Of a stretch of 64,000 nucleotides of DNA, positions 46,968 through 55,978 are shown piece by piece (the stretch's first letter is position 1; each line of letters starts with the position of its first letter). The notes beneath the pieces are model-generated. The model saw only the letters and a program-made list of their open reading frames with translations. It was not told where the DNA came from and did not search any database. The position numbers and the translations under genes were made by a program. This DNA comes from Histidinibacterium lentulum (GTDB lineage: Bacteria > Pseudomonadota > Alphaproteobacteria > Rhodobacterales > Rhodobacteraceae): positions 424,706 to 488,705 of the forward strand of contig NZ_ML119083.1 in the NCBI RefSeq assembly GCF_003789055.1. The letters are read 5' to 3'.

Positions 46968-49139
46968 GTGCCGAGTCCTCCACGCATCAAGGGATCGACG
47001 GTCGATGAGTGCTGCCTCGCCGATGCCATGCACCCGACCGGTATGGCGGCCGTCGACATGATCGTCGTCCGGTCTCTCTTCCAGCCGACGATCCTGCTGG
47101 CCCTCGCCCTGATGGCGATCATCGTCATGATGATCCTGCCGATGCCGGCCTGGGTTCTCGACCTGGGGCTCGCGGCCTCCTTCGCCTTGGCCATCCTGAT
47201 CTTCACGGTGACCCTCTTCATCGACAGACCGCTGGATTTCTCTGCCTTCCCGACCGTCCTCCTGGCGTCGCTGATGCTGCGGCTGTCGCTGAACGTCTCC
47301 TCGACGAAGCTCATCATCGGCGAGGGTCACACCGGAACCGGCGCCGCAGGCGACGTGATCGAGGGCTTCGCCAGCTTCGTCATGGGCGGCAGCGTCTTTC
47401 TCGGTCTGGTCGTCTTCTGCGTGCTTCTGATCGTCAACTTCGTCGTGATCAACAAGGGCGCCACGAGGATGGCCGAGGTAGGCGCAAGGTTCGCGCTGGA
47501 CGGCATGCCCGGGAAACAGCTCGCAATCGACAGCGACATGAACGCCGGGGCGATCGACCATGCCGAGGCCAAACGCCGCCGGGAGACGGAACAGGCGGAA
47601 ACCACCTTCTTCGGCTCGCTCGACGGCGCCTCGAAATTCGTCAAGGGCGACGCCATCGCGGGTCTGCTGATCACGGTCCTGAACCTCGTGATGGGGCTCG
47701 TCATGGGAACCGCCGTGCATGGCATGCCCCTCGGCCAGGCCTTCGAGACCTACGCGATCCTGACCGTGGGCGACGGGCTCGTGAACCAGATCCCGGCCGT
47801 GATCATTTCCATCGCCGCAGCGCTGCTTCTGGCGCGCGGGGGCGCGTCCGGCGCCATGGATCTCGCGCTGGCCGGCCAGCTCGGCCGGCATCCGGCGGCG
47901 CTCGCCACCGTGGGGCTGCTGATGGCGCTGTTTGCCCTCGTTCCCGGGTTGCCGGCCGGGCCATTCCTCCTCGGGGCCGGCGTGCTGCTCGGGTGCGCGG
48001 CTCAGGTGGCCCGAAACCGGTCCCGGGACCGACGCGGCGAGACACGCACGACCGAAGCGGCGGAGGCGCCGATGTCCCGGTCACTGGGTGACATGCTCGA
48101 TCTCGACGACATCCATGTCGAATTCGCGCCGGATCTCGTCGACATGGTTCTCGACCCGGGGACGGGACTCGATGCCCGGATCGCCAACATGCGGAGCCAT
48201 GTCGCCACCGGCTTTGGGATGTTGCTTCCGGAGATCCGACTTACCGACAATCCTGCCCTGCGCCCCGGAGACTACGCGATCCGGGTGCATGGGGTGGAGC
48301 AGGCCCGGGCGAGCCTGCGGCCGGACCAGGCACTGGCATTGCTCCCCGGTTCCGGCGCGGTGGAGATACCGGGCGAAGACGTCGCGGAACCGGTATATGG
48401 CGCGCCCGCTCGCTGGATCGATCCGGCGCAGCAGGAGATCGCTGCGATCCAGGGGCTGACGGTGGTCAACCCGCCGGAAATTCTCGCAACTCACCTCCTC
48501 GAGACCATCAAGTCAAATTTTCCACGCCTGATGACGCACAAGTCGCTGCGGCGCCTGCTCGACGAACTGACGAACCTCTCCGACCGTCAGCGGGCCGAGG
48601 CCAACCGCCGGATGCTGGACGAACTGATCCCGGACAAGGTCCCGGTTGATGTCCTCCTGGCCGTGCTCAGGTTGCTTCTGGAGGAGCGGGTCTCGATCAG
48701 AAACCTGCCGCTCATCGTGGAGGCGATCGCCGAGGGACGACAGCTCCATGCGACTGTCGAAGGTATCGCCGAGCATGTCCGGCAGAGGCTCGGCTTCCAG
48801 CTCGTCGCCGAGTATCGCCGTGCCGACGGGACCATCCCCCTCGTCCAGCTGGCGCCGGAGTGGGAGGAGACCTTCGCCGCACATCAACTGGGCGGTGACC
48901 GCGGCGGCGGCGACGTCGCGCTGCCACCGGAGGCCTTCAACCGCCTCGCCGCGGCGATCGCGGAGACCTGTTCCAGGGCGGGAGAAGCTGGCGGATTCCC
49001 GGCGGTCGTCACCTCCCTCAGGCGGCGCAGGTTCATCCGGACCGTCCTTGCCGCAAAGGGCATTCCGAACCCGGTCCTTTCGTTCGAGGAGATCGGACTC
49101 GATGCCCGCCCCGCTCTGGTCGGGCTGGTTCCGGCATGA
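46968..49139 (+). CDS. flhA: Flagellar export apparatus protein FlhA
   Basis: About 700-723 residues with eight N-terminal membrane helices and a C-terminal cytoplasmic platform domain. The FHIPEP region is clear: SLMLRLSLNVSSTKLII, TRMAEVGARFALDGMPGKQ and VGDGLVNQIPAVIISIAAAL. FlhA is the nonameric gate that receives export substrates. The GTG at 46968 is the longest frame; ATGs at 47028, 47043 and 47058 are also possible and none has a good ribosome-binding site. It starts 30 bases after the preceding gene and overlaps fliR (ATGA). Confidence 0.95.
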   Translation: MPSPPRIKGSTVDECCLADAMHPTGMAAVDMIVVRSLFQPTILLALALMAIIVMMILPMPAWVLDLGLAASFALAILIFTVTLFIDRPLDFSAFPTVLLASLMLRLSLNVSSTKLIIGEGHTGTGAAGDVIEGFASFVMGGSVFLGLVVFCVLLIVNFVVINKGATRMAEVGARFALDGMPGKQLAIDSDMNAGAIDHAEAKRRRETEQAETTFFGSLDGASKFVKGDAIAGLLITVLNLVMGLVMGTAVHGMPLGQAFETYAILTVGDGLVNQIPAVIISIAAALLLARGGASGAMDLALAGQLGRHPAALATVGLLMALFALVPGLPAGPFLLGAGVLLGCAAQVARNRSRDRRGETRTTEAAEAPMSRSLGDMLDLDDIHVEFAPDLVDMVLDPGTGLDARIANMRSHVATGFGMLLPEIRLTDNPALRPGDYAIRVHGVEQARASLRPDQALALLPGSGAVEIPGEDVAEPVYGAPARWIDPAQQEIAAIQGLTVVNPPEILATHLLETIKSNFPRLMTHKSLRRLLDELTNLSDRQRAEANRRMLDELIPDKVPVDVLLAVLRLLLEERVSIRNLPLIVEAIAEGRQLHATVEGIAEHVRQRLGFQLVAEYRRADGTIPLVQLAPEWEETFAAHQLGGDRGGGDVALPPEAFNRLAAAIAETCSRAGEAGGFPAVVTSLRRRRFIRTVLAAKGIPNPVLSFEEIGLDARPALVGLVPA

Positions 49140-49909
49140 TCTCGACCCTGTCCGAACTTCTGCCCGTCGCCGGGGACGCGTTCTCCACTGCCATTTGGGT
49201 GTTTCTGCGGGTGGGGGGAATGATCGCCGCTCTTCCCGCCTTCGGCGAGCAATCGGTTCCGCTCCGCGTCCGGCTCGCGATGGCCTTCGCCTTCACCCTG
49301 CTGGTCGCCCCGGCAGTCCCGGCCGGCGCCAGCTTTGTCGCACCGCCCGGACCGGCCGCCGTGCTGAGCGAGACGCTGGTCGGGCTGGCGTTCGGGCTTT
49401 TCATCCGGTTCTTCGTCTTCGCCCTGCAGATCGCGGGGACGATCGCGGCGCAATCGACCTCGCTGAGCCAGATTCTCGGCGCCCAGGCCGGCATCGATCC
49501 GCTGCCGGCGATGGGCCATGTGCTGGTGATCGGGGGCATCGCGCTCGCGACCATCCTCGGTCTTCATGTGGCCGCTGCGGAATACATCATCCGCAGCTAC
49601 GACCTCGTGCCGGTCGGCACCCTCCCCGACCCCGCCCGGCTCGCAGACGTCGGGGTTGCGGAGACCGCACGCAGCTTCAGCCTGGCATTCGTACTGTCCG
49701 CGCCGTTTCTTGTGGCGTCGCTGCTCTACAATCTCACGCTCGGGGTCATCAACAGGGCGATGCCTCAGCTCATGGTCTCGTTCGTCGGCGCACCGGCAAT
49801 CACGGCGGGTGGACTTGCCCTGCTCGCGCTGGCCGCCGCGCCTCTGCTCCAGCTCTGGAGCGGCGCGCTCTTCACCTTTCTCGAGTCACCCTTCGGCCCG
49901 CTGCCATGA
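49136..49909 (+). CDS. fliR: Flagellar export gate protein FliR
   Basis: A 257-residue membrane protein with about six hydrophobic segments. The signature region FGEQSVPLRVRLAMAFAFTL matches the P-x-R-V-R motif of FliR, and GLAFGLFIRFFVFALQIAGT follows. It joins FliP and FliQ in the export gate. Overlaps with flhA and flhB (ATGA at each end) show a tightly coupled flhA-fliR-flhB unit. Confidence 0.94.
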   Translation: MISTLSELLPVAGDAFSTAIWVFLRVGGMIAALPAFGEQSVPLRVRLAMAFAFTLLVAPAVPAGASFVAPPGPAAVLSETLVGLAFGLFIRFFVFALQIAGTIAAQSTSLSQILGAQAGIDPLPAMGHVLVIGGIALATILGLHVAAAEYIIRSYDLVPVGTLPDPARLADVGVAETARSFSLAFVLSAPFLVASLLYNLTLGVINRAMPQLMVSFVGAPAITAGGLALLALAAAPLLQLWSGALFTFLESPFGPLP

Positions 49910-50982
49910 GCGGGGCGGACGAGAGCGAGAAGTCTTTCGAGCCGACGCCGAAGAAGCTCGAGGACGCGCGCAAAAAGGGGGAGGTGGCGAAATCGGCCGA
50001 TCTCGCGACAGCCGCTGCCTATGGCGGGTTCCTGCTGGCTTCACTTGCCGTGGGCGCCCCGGTCGTTCAGCAACTGGCGACCTTCCTCATGACGCTTCTA
50101 GCCGGGCCCGACCGGCTTGCGCTCGAGGTGTTCGGGACGGGCGGGCCGCTTCAGAGGGAACTGATGGTCGCGGTCGCGGCGGGAAGCTGGCCATGGTTCC
50201 TGTTTCCCGCAGTTGCGGCAATCCTGGCGTTCCTCGCCCAGCGCGCCGTCGTCTTTGCCCCGTCGAAACTGGTCCCCAAGCTCTCCCGTATCTCGCCGAT
50301 CGAGAGCGCCAGGCAGAAATTCGGTCGCGCGGGGCTCTTCGAATTCTTCAAGAGCTTCCTGAAGCTGGTGATCTACTCGGTCGTTCTGGGCGTCTACCTG
50401 GCGTCCCGCCTGCCGCGGATCATGACGACCATGCAGCTCGCCCCGAAACAGGTCGCAGCTGAACTCGGACATCTCTCGCTCGGGCTCTTGGGCATCGTGC
50501 TCGTCGTGTCGGTGGTCCTCGGCGTCCTCGACGCGGTGTTCCAGCATGCCGAGCATATTCGGAAGAACCGGATGAGCCGACAGGAACTGACGGACGAGTT
50601 GAAGCAGTCCGAAGGCGACCCGATGATGAAGCATCAGCGTCGGGAGAAGGCAATCGGGGTCGCAATGCAGAAGATGCTGACCGATGTGCCGCGCGCCGAT
50701 GTCGTCATCGTCAATCCGACCCACTTTGCCGTGGCTCTCAAATGGGATCGCCGTTCGCCCGGCGCCCCGGTCTGCGTCGCCAAGGGCGTCGACGAGATCG
50801 CTCTGCGCATCCGCGAGATCGCGGCAGCCGAGGGTATCCCTGTCCGGTCCGATCCGCCCACGGCCCGCGCGCTTCATGCCGAGGTCGAGGTTGGACAGGA
50901 GATCAGTCCGACACACTACCGGGCCGTGGCCGCGGCGATCCGCTTCGCCGAGCATCTTCGCGGCAAGGCGCGCGGCAAATGA
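49906..50982 (+). CDS. flhB: Flagellar export switch protein FlhB
   Basis: A 358-residue FlhB with four membrane helices and the cytoplasmic autocleavage domain. The cleavage motif NPTH starts at N270 in VVIVNPTHFAVALKWD. The N-terminus (EKSFEPTPKKLEDARKKGEV) is typical. Self-cleavage switches export from hook to filament substrates, working with FliK encoded at 61478. The start at 49906 overlaps fliR; an open frame extending far upstream through flhA is not coding. Confidence 0.96.
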   Translation: MSGADESEKSFEPTPKKLEDARKKGEVAKSADLATAAAYGGFLLASLAVGAPVVQQLATFLMTLLAGPDRLALEVFGTGGPLQRELMVAVAAGSWPWFLFPAVAAILAFLAQRAVVFAPSKLVPKLSRISPIESARQKFGRAGLFEFFKSFLKLVIYSVVLGVYLASRLPRIMTTMQLAPKQVAAELGHLSLGLLGIVLVVSVVLGVLDAVFQHAEHIRKNRMSRQELTDELKQSEGDPMMKHQRREKAIGVAMQKMLTDVPRADVVIVNPTHFAVALKWDRRSPGAPVCVAKGVDEIALRIREIAAAEGIPVRSDPPTARALHAEVEVGQEISPTHYRAVAAAIRFAEHLRGKARGK

Positions 50983-51359
50983 GGACGGATCGCGAGAAGA
51001 TCGCAGCGCTGCGCCGTATTGTGGATGCCGCTTGGCAGGTGGAGCAGTCCCGCACCGCGCGGATCGCGTCTGAGGAGGCCGCCTTGCGGAACCGGATCGA
51101 CGCGCTCTCGGCCTGCAGGCAGGACCGTCTGCAGGATCTGACCCGTGGTCCCGATGCGGCCCGGCTCGCCGGCGCGGATCCGTTGTGGGAAAGCTGGATC
51201 GACGGCAGGCGCTCGGACCTGCTCACGGAGCTTGCCCGGCTCCTTGCGCAAAAGGACCGGGCCCAGCGCCGCCTGGCCCGCGCCTTCGGCCGCAGGGAGG
51301 CCGCGACCGGGATCGCCCACGGGAACGCCCCGCAATCCGGGCGACCGGATCAGCCCTGA
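50979..51359 (+). CDS. Small charged coiled-coil protein, possible FliJ-like export chaperone
   Basis: A 126-residue, highly charged, helical protein without signal or membrane segment. Its two helical halves (about 5-60 and 70-110) around DPLWESWIDGRR suggest a coiled-coil hairpin, as in FliJ, and no other FliJ candidate is seen in the window. It overlaps flhB by four bases and so is the last gene of flhA-fliR-flhB. Its 3' end overlaps the convergent fliL paralogue by ten bases. The FliJ idea rests on size, shape and position only. Confidence 0.75.
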   Translation: MRTDREKIAALRRIVDAAWQVEQSRTARIASEEAALRNRIDALSACRQDRLQDLTRGPDAARLAGADPLWESWIDGRRSDLLTELARLLAQKDRAQRRLARAFGRREAATGIAHGNAPQSGRPDQP

Positions 51360-51856
51360 ACGTCCTGCCGCACGATGTCGATGATCAGCACGTCGATGAT
51401 CCGCTCGCCGAGCACGTCCTGAGCCGACTCCCGCAGTCCCGATCTCAGGACGCGCATGTTCGACGAGGAGGTGAAGTTTCCGCTGAACCCGCCGATATTC
51501 GCATGGTCGAACAGGACCTGCAGGAACGCGTCGCGCAGTTTCGGCTCGCGGCTGAAGACCGTTTCGCGGCTTCCTGACGTCACCTCGAGGCTCAGCGACA
51601 GCACCACGAGCGCCTCGACCCGCGCCTCGTCGACCACGGGGACGACGAACTGATTGTTGAGCCGGACGTACTCCTGGCCTTCGATCTCCTCGCCGCCGTC
51701 GGCGTCGGGCACCGCCGCGGCGGGGGTGACATCGGCGGTCTCCGGTGCCCCGGCGTCCTCCACGCCGGGTCCCGGAGGCATGAGAAACAGTCCTGCGCCG
51801 ACGCCGGCGCCGGAGCCAAGGAGCAGCATGACGGCAGGGAGCAGCAGGCTCTTCAT
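51350..51856 (-). CDS. Second FliL-family protein
   Basis: A 168-residue single-pass protein: an N-terminal membrane helix (SLLLPAVMLLLGSGAGVGAG), an acidic linker, and a FliL periplasmic domain with EYVRLNNQFVVPVVDEARVE and RIIDVLIIDIVRQDVQG. It is more divergent than FliL at 42288 and lies at the end of the minus-strand rod/L-ring unit after flgH. Two FliL-type proteins in one cluster suggest separate roles or rings (inference). Confidence 0.87.
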   Translation of the reverse strand: MKSLLLPAVMLLLGSGAGVGAGLFLMPPGPGVEDAGAPETADVTPAAAVPDADGGEEIEGQEYVRLNNQFVVPVVDEARVEALVVLSLSLEVTSGSRETVFSREPKLRDAFLQVLFDHANIGGFSGNFTSSSNMRVLRSGLRESAQDVLGERIIDVLIIDIVRQDVQG

Positions 51857-51865
51857 ACGTGGCGC

Positions 51866-52603
51866 TCAGAACGGAAGCAGCGCATCGACGACCTGCTGGC
51901 CATAGCGCGGCTGCTGGACATCGCTGATCTGGCCTCGCCCGCCATAGGAGATCCGGGCGGAGGCAATCTTGTCATAGGAAATCTCGTTCTGGCGGGTAAT
52001 GTCCGCAGGCCGCACGAAGCCCGACACGAGAAGCTCGCGCAGCTCGAAATTCACGCGCACTTCCTGCTGGCCCGCGATCGCCAGAACCCCGTTTGGCATG
52101 ACGTCGAGGATCGTCGCCGCGACCCGCAGCTCAAGGCGCTCGTTCCGGCTGACCGAACCGTCCCCGTCAGAGGCGCTGGCACTGGTCACCGATACCGCGT
52201 TCGCCATGCTCGCTCCCTCCGGCAGGCGCTGGTCCAGGCGTTGCGGGATGCCGAGAAGCTGCGGCAGAGCGAGGGACTCGGACCCGGAGCGCGACCGGCT
52301 GGTGGAGTTCGATATCTCGGCCCGATCGTCGATCTCGATGACCACCGTGAGGATGTCGCCCCGCTGCATCGCGCGCCTGTCGCCCAGAAGAGACCCCCGT
52401 TCCCCGGTCCAGAGCGACGCGTCCTGCAGCGGCGCGCGGACAGGGGCGGTCTCGTCCCTCAGCGGCAGGGCATAGGTCAGCATGGCGGTATGGTCCCGGG
52501 TGGCGTTGACCGGCGTGATCTCGGGCGCCTGACCCACATCGGCCAGCCGGCTGCATCCCGCCAGGAGGGCCGTGGCCAGGAAGGCGACCAGAAGGAGACG
52601 CAT
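51866..52603 (-). CDS. flgH: Flagellar L-ring lipoprotein FlgH
   Basis: A 245-residue lipoprotein with signal peptide and lipobox LLAGC (MRLLLVAFLATALLAGCSRL). FlgH signatures are SLLGDRRAMQRGDILTVVIE, GSVSRNERLELRVAATILDV, and GFVRPADITRQNEISYDKI near the C-terminus. It forms the outer-membrane bushing of the rod. The ATG at 52603 is chosen because it opens the signal peptide, with GAAGGAG-type sequence just inside rather than upstream. It slightly overlaps the flgA region upstream. Confidence 0.96.
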   Translation of the reverse strand: MRLLLVAFLATALLAGCSRLADVGQAPEITPVNATRDHTAMLTYALPLRDETAPVRAPLQDASLWTGERGSLLGDRRAMQRGDILTVVIEIDDRAEISNSTSRSRSGSESLALPQLLGIPQRLDQRLPEGASMANAVSVTSASASDGDGSVSRNERLELRVAATILDVMPNGVLAIAGQQEVRVNFELRELLVSGFVRPADITRQNEISYDKIASARISYGGRGQISDVQQPRYGQQVVDALLPF

Positions 52604-52613
52604 CGGGAATTCC

Positions 52614-53027
52614 TCAGTGAGAGACATGCGCGGCGCCATCGGGCCCGATCCGGGCCGACACAGTCGTGCGCGATGCGAGGTTCATCACACGGACCAGTTC
52701 GCCGGCCCCGGCGCGATCAAGAGCCCGACCCTCGGTCGTGATGGTCAGGCCCGAGGTCGAATAGATGAGCGGAACGAGAGCGTTGCGTTCCACAAGCGCC
52801 GGCGGTCCCACGTCTCCGGCGCGCACGGGCCGGCCGGCATAGAGCGCGACGCGCGCCTCCTGCCCGATCAGGAGATCGGGGTCGGAGACCCCTCCCGGAA
52901 CCTGCACCGCCTGAATGACCAGATCGCCCGGCATCAGGATTTCTTGCGGCCGGATCGTCCGCGTCGCGACGAGCGTCTCGGCAAGAGCGGGAGCGGCAAG
53001 GAGGGACAGACACAGGGCCAGTCGCAT
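52614..53027 (-). CDS. flgA: P-ring assembly chaperone FlgA
   Basis: A 137-residue protein with a signal peptide (MRLALCLSLLAAPALA) and a SAF domain. The motif VATRTIRPQEILMPGDLVIQ lies near the start, and VRVMNLASRTTVSARI ends the domain. It is a short form lacking the extra N-terminal domain of enterobacterial FlgA. It assists FlgI assembly in the periplasm. Its start shares one base with the flgG stop (TGATG). Confidence 0.93.
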   Translation of the reverse strand: MRLALCLSLLAAPALAETLVATRTIRPQEILMPGDLVIQAVQVPGGVSDPDLLIGQEARVALYAGRPVRAGDVGPPALVERNALVPLIYSTSGLTITTEGRALDRAGAGELVRVMNLASRTTVSARIGPDGAAHVSH

Positions 53028-53812
53028 CAGCGCACCTGCACCATGGCGCCCAGCATCTGGTCGGCGGCCGTGATGACCTTTGAATTGAGCTCGTAGCCGC
53101 GCTGCGCCTCGATCAGGTCCGTCACCTCGCGCACGGCATCAACGGAACTGTCCTCCAGAAAGCCTTGCCGAAGAAAGCCGAGTCCGTCCTGGCCCGGCGT
53201 CGTCACGTTCGACGGGCCCGAGGCCTCGGTCTCGAGAAAGAGGTTCGATCCGATCGCCTCGAGGCCGCGGGGGTTGGTGAACCCGGCGAGGGTGAACTGG
53301 CCGAGGCTCTCGGGCTCGATCCGGTCCGAGAAATAGGCGAAAATCTCGCCCTCGGCGTTGATAGAGATGGACCGAGCGTCGCGGGGGATGGTGATCTCCG
53401 GCACCACGGCATGGCCATCCGCCGTGACGATCAGCCCGTCGCCGGACCGTTTCAGGCCGCCGTCGCGGGTGTAGGCGGCGCGGCCGTCGGGCAGGGTGAC
53501 TTCGAGATAGCCCGATCCTTCGATCGCGATGTCGAGATCGCCCCCGGTTTCGGACAGCGCGCCCTGCCCGAGGAGCATGGAGACAGAGGTGGCGCGCACA
53601 CCGAGACCGAGTTGCACGCCGGTGGGCAGGATCGTCCCGTCCGACGCGTTGATCGTGCCGGGCCGCGCAAGCTGCTGGTAATGCAGGTCCGCAAATTCCG
53701 CGCGGCGGGGGTTGTAGCCCGTCGTGTTCATGTTCGCGAGGTTGTTCGAGATGACCTCGACCCGCATCTGCTGGGCGGACATGCCGGCGGCGGCGATCTG
53801 GAGGGCGCGCAT
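53027..53812 (-). CDS. flgG: Flagellar distal rod protein FlgG
   Basis: A 261-residue axial protein with N-terminal MRALQIAAAGMSAQQMRVEV and ISNNLANMNTTGYNPRR. The C-terminal EVTDLIEAQRGYELNSKVIT completes the rod signature. It builds the distal rod through the P and L rings. It follows flgF by 12 bases and overlaps flgA. Confidence 0.97.
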   Translation of the reverse strand: MRALQIAAAGMSAQQMRVEVISNNLANMNTTGYNPRRAEFADLHYQQLARPGTINASDGTILPTGVQLGLGVRATSVSMLLGQGALSETGGDLDIAIEGSGYLEVTLPDGRAAYTRDGGLKRSGDGLIVTADGHAVVPEITIPRDARSISINAEGEIFAYFSDRIEPESLGQFTLAGFTNPRGLEAIGSNLFLETEASGPSNVTTPGQDGLGFLRQGFLEDSSVDAVREVTDLIEAQRGYELNSKVITAADQMLGAMVQVR

Positions 53813-53824
53813 GGGAAATCCTTC

Positions 53825-54541
53825 CTAGCGGGTGACGGAACTGATGGCGGAGAGAAGACGGTCGTGCTCGTTCTGCAGGAAGGACTGGCCGAGCTCGTAG
53901 GCGCGCTGCACCTCGATCATTCGGGCCAGCTCGATCACCGGGTCCACGTTCGCGCTTTCGAGAAAGCCTTGCAGGACCCGTGCCTCGAGCGCCGGAACCG
54001 TCCCGCCGTCCGCGCGGAACCGGACTCCGTCCTCCCTGACGAGGTCGGCGGGGGTTATCGGCAGCACGAGGCCGATCTGCCCGAGCGGCAGGCCATCGGC
54101 GCTGATCGTGCCGTCCGCGGCCACCGCGATCGGCCCGGTCCCCTGCGGCACGAAGAGCGGCGCGCCGCCCGCATCGAGGACCGGGTATCCCTCCGGTGTC
54201 ACGAGGTCGCCCTCGGCACTGGTCTGGAAATGGCCCGCCCGGGTCAGCCTCTCTCCGCCCGGCGCGAGGACGAGAAAGAACCCCTCGCCCTCGATCGCCA
54301 GGTCCAGTGTCCCGCCCGTCTGCTCGAGTGGCCCCTGGCCGAGGTCGGTGGTGCGTCCGGCGGCGCGCGTCATCGACAGGCTCTCGTGGCCGGAGCCGAG
54401 GCCGCGGACATATTCCGAGAAGGTCACGCCCTCGGCCCGGTATCCGCCGGTGGAGGCGTTGGCGATGTTGTTGGCGACAATTCGCATTTCGGCCAGCAGG
54501 CCGGATTGCCGGGTCAGGGTCGCGTAGCCGGCATTGTCCAT
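53825..54541 (-). CDS. flgF: Flagellar proximal rod protein FlgF
   Basis: A 238-residue axial protein with MDNAGYATLTRQSGLLAEMR, VANNIANASTGGYRAEG and a C-terminal EVQRAYELGQSFLQNEHDRL. It is a rod component between FlgC and FlgG. It lies one base after fliQ and upstream of flgG in the unit flgB-flgC-fliE-fliQ-flgF-flgG-flgA-flgH-fliL2. Confidence 0.94.
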   Translation of the reverse strand: MDNAGYATLTRQSGLLAEMRIVANNIANASTGGYRAEGVTFSEYVRGLGSGHESLSMTRAAGRTTDLGQGPLEQTGGTLDLAIEGEGFFLVLAPGGERLTRAGHFQTSAEGDLVTPEGYPVLDAGGAPLFVPQGTGPIAVAADGTISADGLPLGQIGLVLPITPADLVREDGVRFRADGGTVPALEARVLQGFLESANVDPVIELARMIEVQRAYELGQSFLQNEHDRLLSAISSVTR

Positions 54542-54542
54542 C

Positions 54543-54815
54543 TCACGATCCTCCTGTGATGAGGGGGATCAGCGTCCCGCGGAAGAAGGCAGAGAGCGAC
54601 TGGGACATGAACCCCATGCTGACCCAGAAGACGACGACGATAGCCCCGAGCTTCGGCACAAAGGTCAGCGTCATTTCCTGGATCGAGGTGAGCGCCTGGA
54701 AGAGGCCGACGACGAGGCCGGCGAACAAGGCCACAGCGAGGATCGGAAGCGAGATCGCGAAGGCGGTCCAGAGACCTTCGCGCATGACGTCATAGAAGGC
54801 GCTTTCGGTCAGCAT
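54543..54815 (-). CDS. fliQ: Flagellar export gate protein FliQ
   Basis: A 90-residue protein with two membrane helices and the sequence SLPILAVALFAGLVVGLFQA followed by TSIQEMTLTFVPKL, the FliQ hallmark. The ATG at 54815 shares a base with the fliE TGA (TGATG); a TTG codon directly before it is also in frame. It completes the FliP-FliQ-FliR gate. Confidence 0.95.
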   Translation of the reverse strand: MLTESAFYDVMREGLWTAFAISLPILAVALFAGLVVGLFQALTSIQEMTLTFVPKLGAIVVVFWVSMGFMSQSLSAFFRGTLIPLITGGS

Positions 54816-55099
54816 CAAACGGGCATCCTCAGGATTTCCTGGTAGGCTTCGACCACCCGATCGCGCACCGCCACCGCCGTCTCCAGGGCGAGCTCCGTCT
54901 GCGTCAACGCCTGAACGAGGGTGTGCGGATCCGCCCCGTTCGTCATGGCGGACATCGCGGCGGCCTCGCCCTGGCGCAGGGTCTCGGCGAAATCGGCGGC
55001 AGCGCCGGCGAGCGGGCTGCCCGCGGCGCCGTCGAGTGGCGCAGTCACGGGTCGGCTTGCCTCGTACTGTCGGGCGACGAGGGAGGTATCGAGCTTCAT
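54815..55099 (-). CDS. fliE: Flagellar MS-ring/rod junction protein FliE
   Basis: A 94-residue protein with the conserved C-terminal segment LVQALTQTELALETAVAVRD and RVVEAYQEILRMPV. It links the MS-ring to the rod. It lies between flgC (gap of nine bases) and fliQ (one-base overlap). Confidence 0.94.
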   Translation of the reverse strand: MKLDTSLVARQYEASRPVTAPLDGAAGSPLAGAAADFAETLRQGEAAAMSAMTNGADPHTLVQALTQTELALETAVAVRDRVVEAYQEILRMPV

Positions 55100-55108
55100 C
55101 GGGGTCTC

Positions 55109-55501
55109 CTATCGGCGCAGAAGGTCCATGAGGGACGTGGACATCTGTCGTATCTGTTCGAACATCTTGAGGTTGGCTTCGTAGCTGCGCTGGGCCTCGC
55201 GGGAGTCCGCGATCTCGATCAGCAGATCGACATTGCTGCCGCGGTAGATCCCGTCGTCTCCGGCCAGCGGGTGTGCCGGGTCGAAGATCTCCGCAAGCTC
55301 GGAGCGATCGAGCCGGACTGGCCCGGGTGTCACGCCGCCGGTCGGCCTGCCGGCCTCCATCTCCGCCTCGAATGACACTGTCTTGCGGCGGTACCCGGGG
55401 GTATCGGCGTTGGCGATGTTCTCGGAAACGTGGCGGAGGCGGGCGGATTGCGCCTGCATGCCGCTCGCCACGATGTCGAGGGCGGTGCTGAAGTCGTTCA
55501 T
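55109..55501 (-). CDS. flgC: Flagellar proximal rod protein FlgC
   Basis: A 130-residue rod protein with DFSTALDIVASGMQAQSARL and SENIANADTPGYRRK. The C-terminal DSREAQRSYEANLKMFEQIR is typical of FlgC. The ATG at 55501 is chosen because it opens the conserved N-terminus; a longer open frame upstream overlaps flgB. It starts eight bases after the flgB stop. Confidence 0.94.
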   Translation of the reverse strand: MNDFSTALDIVASGMQAQSARLRHVSENIANADTPGYRRKTVSFEAEMEAGRPTGGVTPGPVRLDRSELAEIFDPAHPLAGDDGIYRGSNVDLLIEIADSREAQRSYEANLKMFEQIRQMSTSLMDLLRR

Positions 55502-55509
55502 GACGGCTC

Positions 55510-55890
55510 CTACCTGCGGCCCAGGGAAAGGCGCAGGATTTCCATTGACTTGCGATAGATCGTCAGGGCGCGAGCATGCTCTCGCGCGACCTCGACGGCG
55601 TGCAGCATCTCCTGCTCGAGAGACACGGCATTGCCGTTCGGGGCGGGTTCCGTGTTCCGGGTAGCAGACCCGCCTGCAGCAGCGTCGGTGGGATCCAGAT
55701 GGCCGGGGCGCGTGCTGCGCATCGCCGTCGCCGACAGCTTGCCATGGACCTCCACGAAGGGGGCGATCTGCCGCGCCCGGTAGCCGGGCGTGTCGGCGTT
55801 CGCGATGTTCTGCGCCACAACCGCCTGTCTCTGGCCGGCGTGGCGTGCCATTGCGGCGGCTGTCTGGAATACGTCCAGGGTCTGGTGCAT
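55510..55890 (-). CDS. flgB: Flagellar proximal rod protein FlgB
   Basis: A 126-residue rod protein with QRQAVVAQNIANADTPGYRA and a helical C-terminus (ALTIYRKSMEILRLSLGR). The ATG at 55890 has GGGAGAAG upstream; a start nine codons earlier (55917) is possible but weaker. It is the first gene of the nine-gene minus-strand rod unit, just downstream of a CtrA-like site. Confidence 0.93.
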   Translation of the reverse strand: MHQTLDVFQTAAAMARHAGQRQAVVAQNIANADTPGYRARQIAPFVEVHGKLSATAMRSTRPGHLDPTDAAAGGSATRNTEPAPNGNAVSLEQEMLHAVEVAREHARALTIYRKSMEILRLSLGRR

Positions 55891-55913
55891 CGGGGCTTCT
55901 CCCTCGATTGGCT

Positions 55914-55928
55914 TCAATCAAGCCTTAA
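55914..55928. promoter_or_regulatory. CtrA-like box between divergent flgB and fliI
   Basis: On the minus strand TTAA (55928-55925), seven bases, then TTGA (55917-55914). A further TTAA lies at 55939-55942, ten bases away on the other side. The motif sits 24 bases before the flgB ATG and 51 before fliI, so it could serve either. Confidence 0.5.
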
Positions 55929-55978
55929 GCCTGATTCCTTAAGAAGGGGTGTGTCGGAACAAACTGGGTACACTTTGG

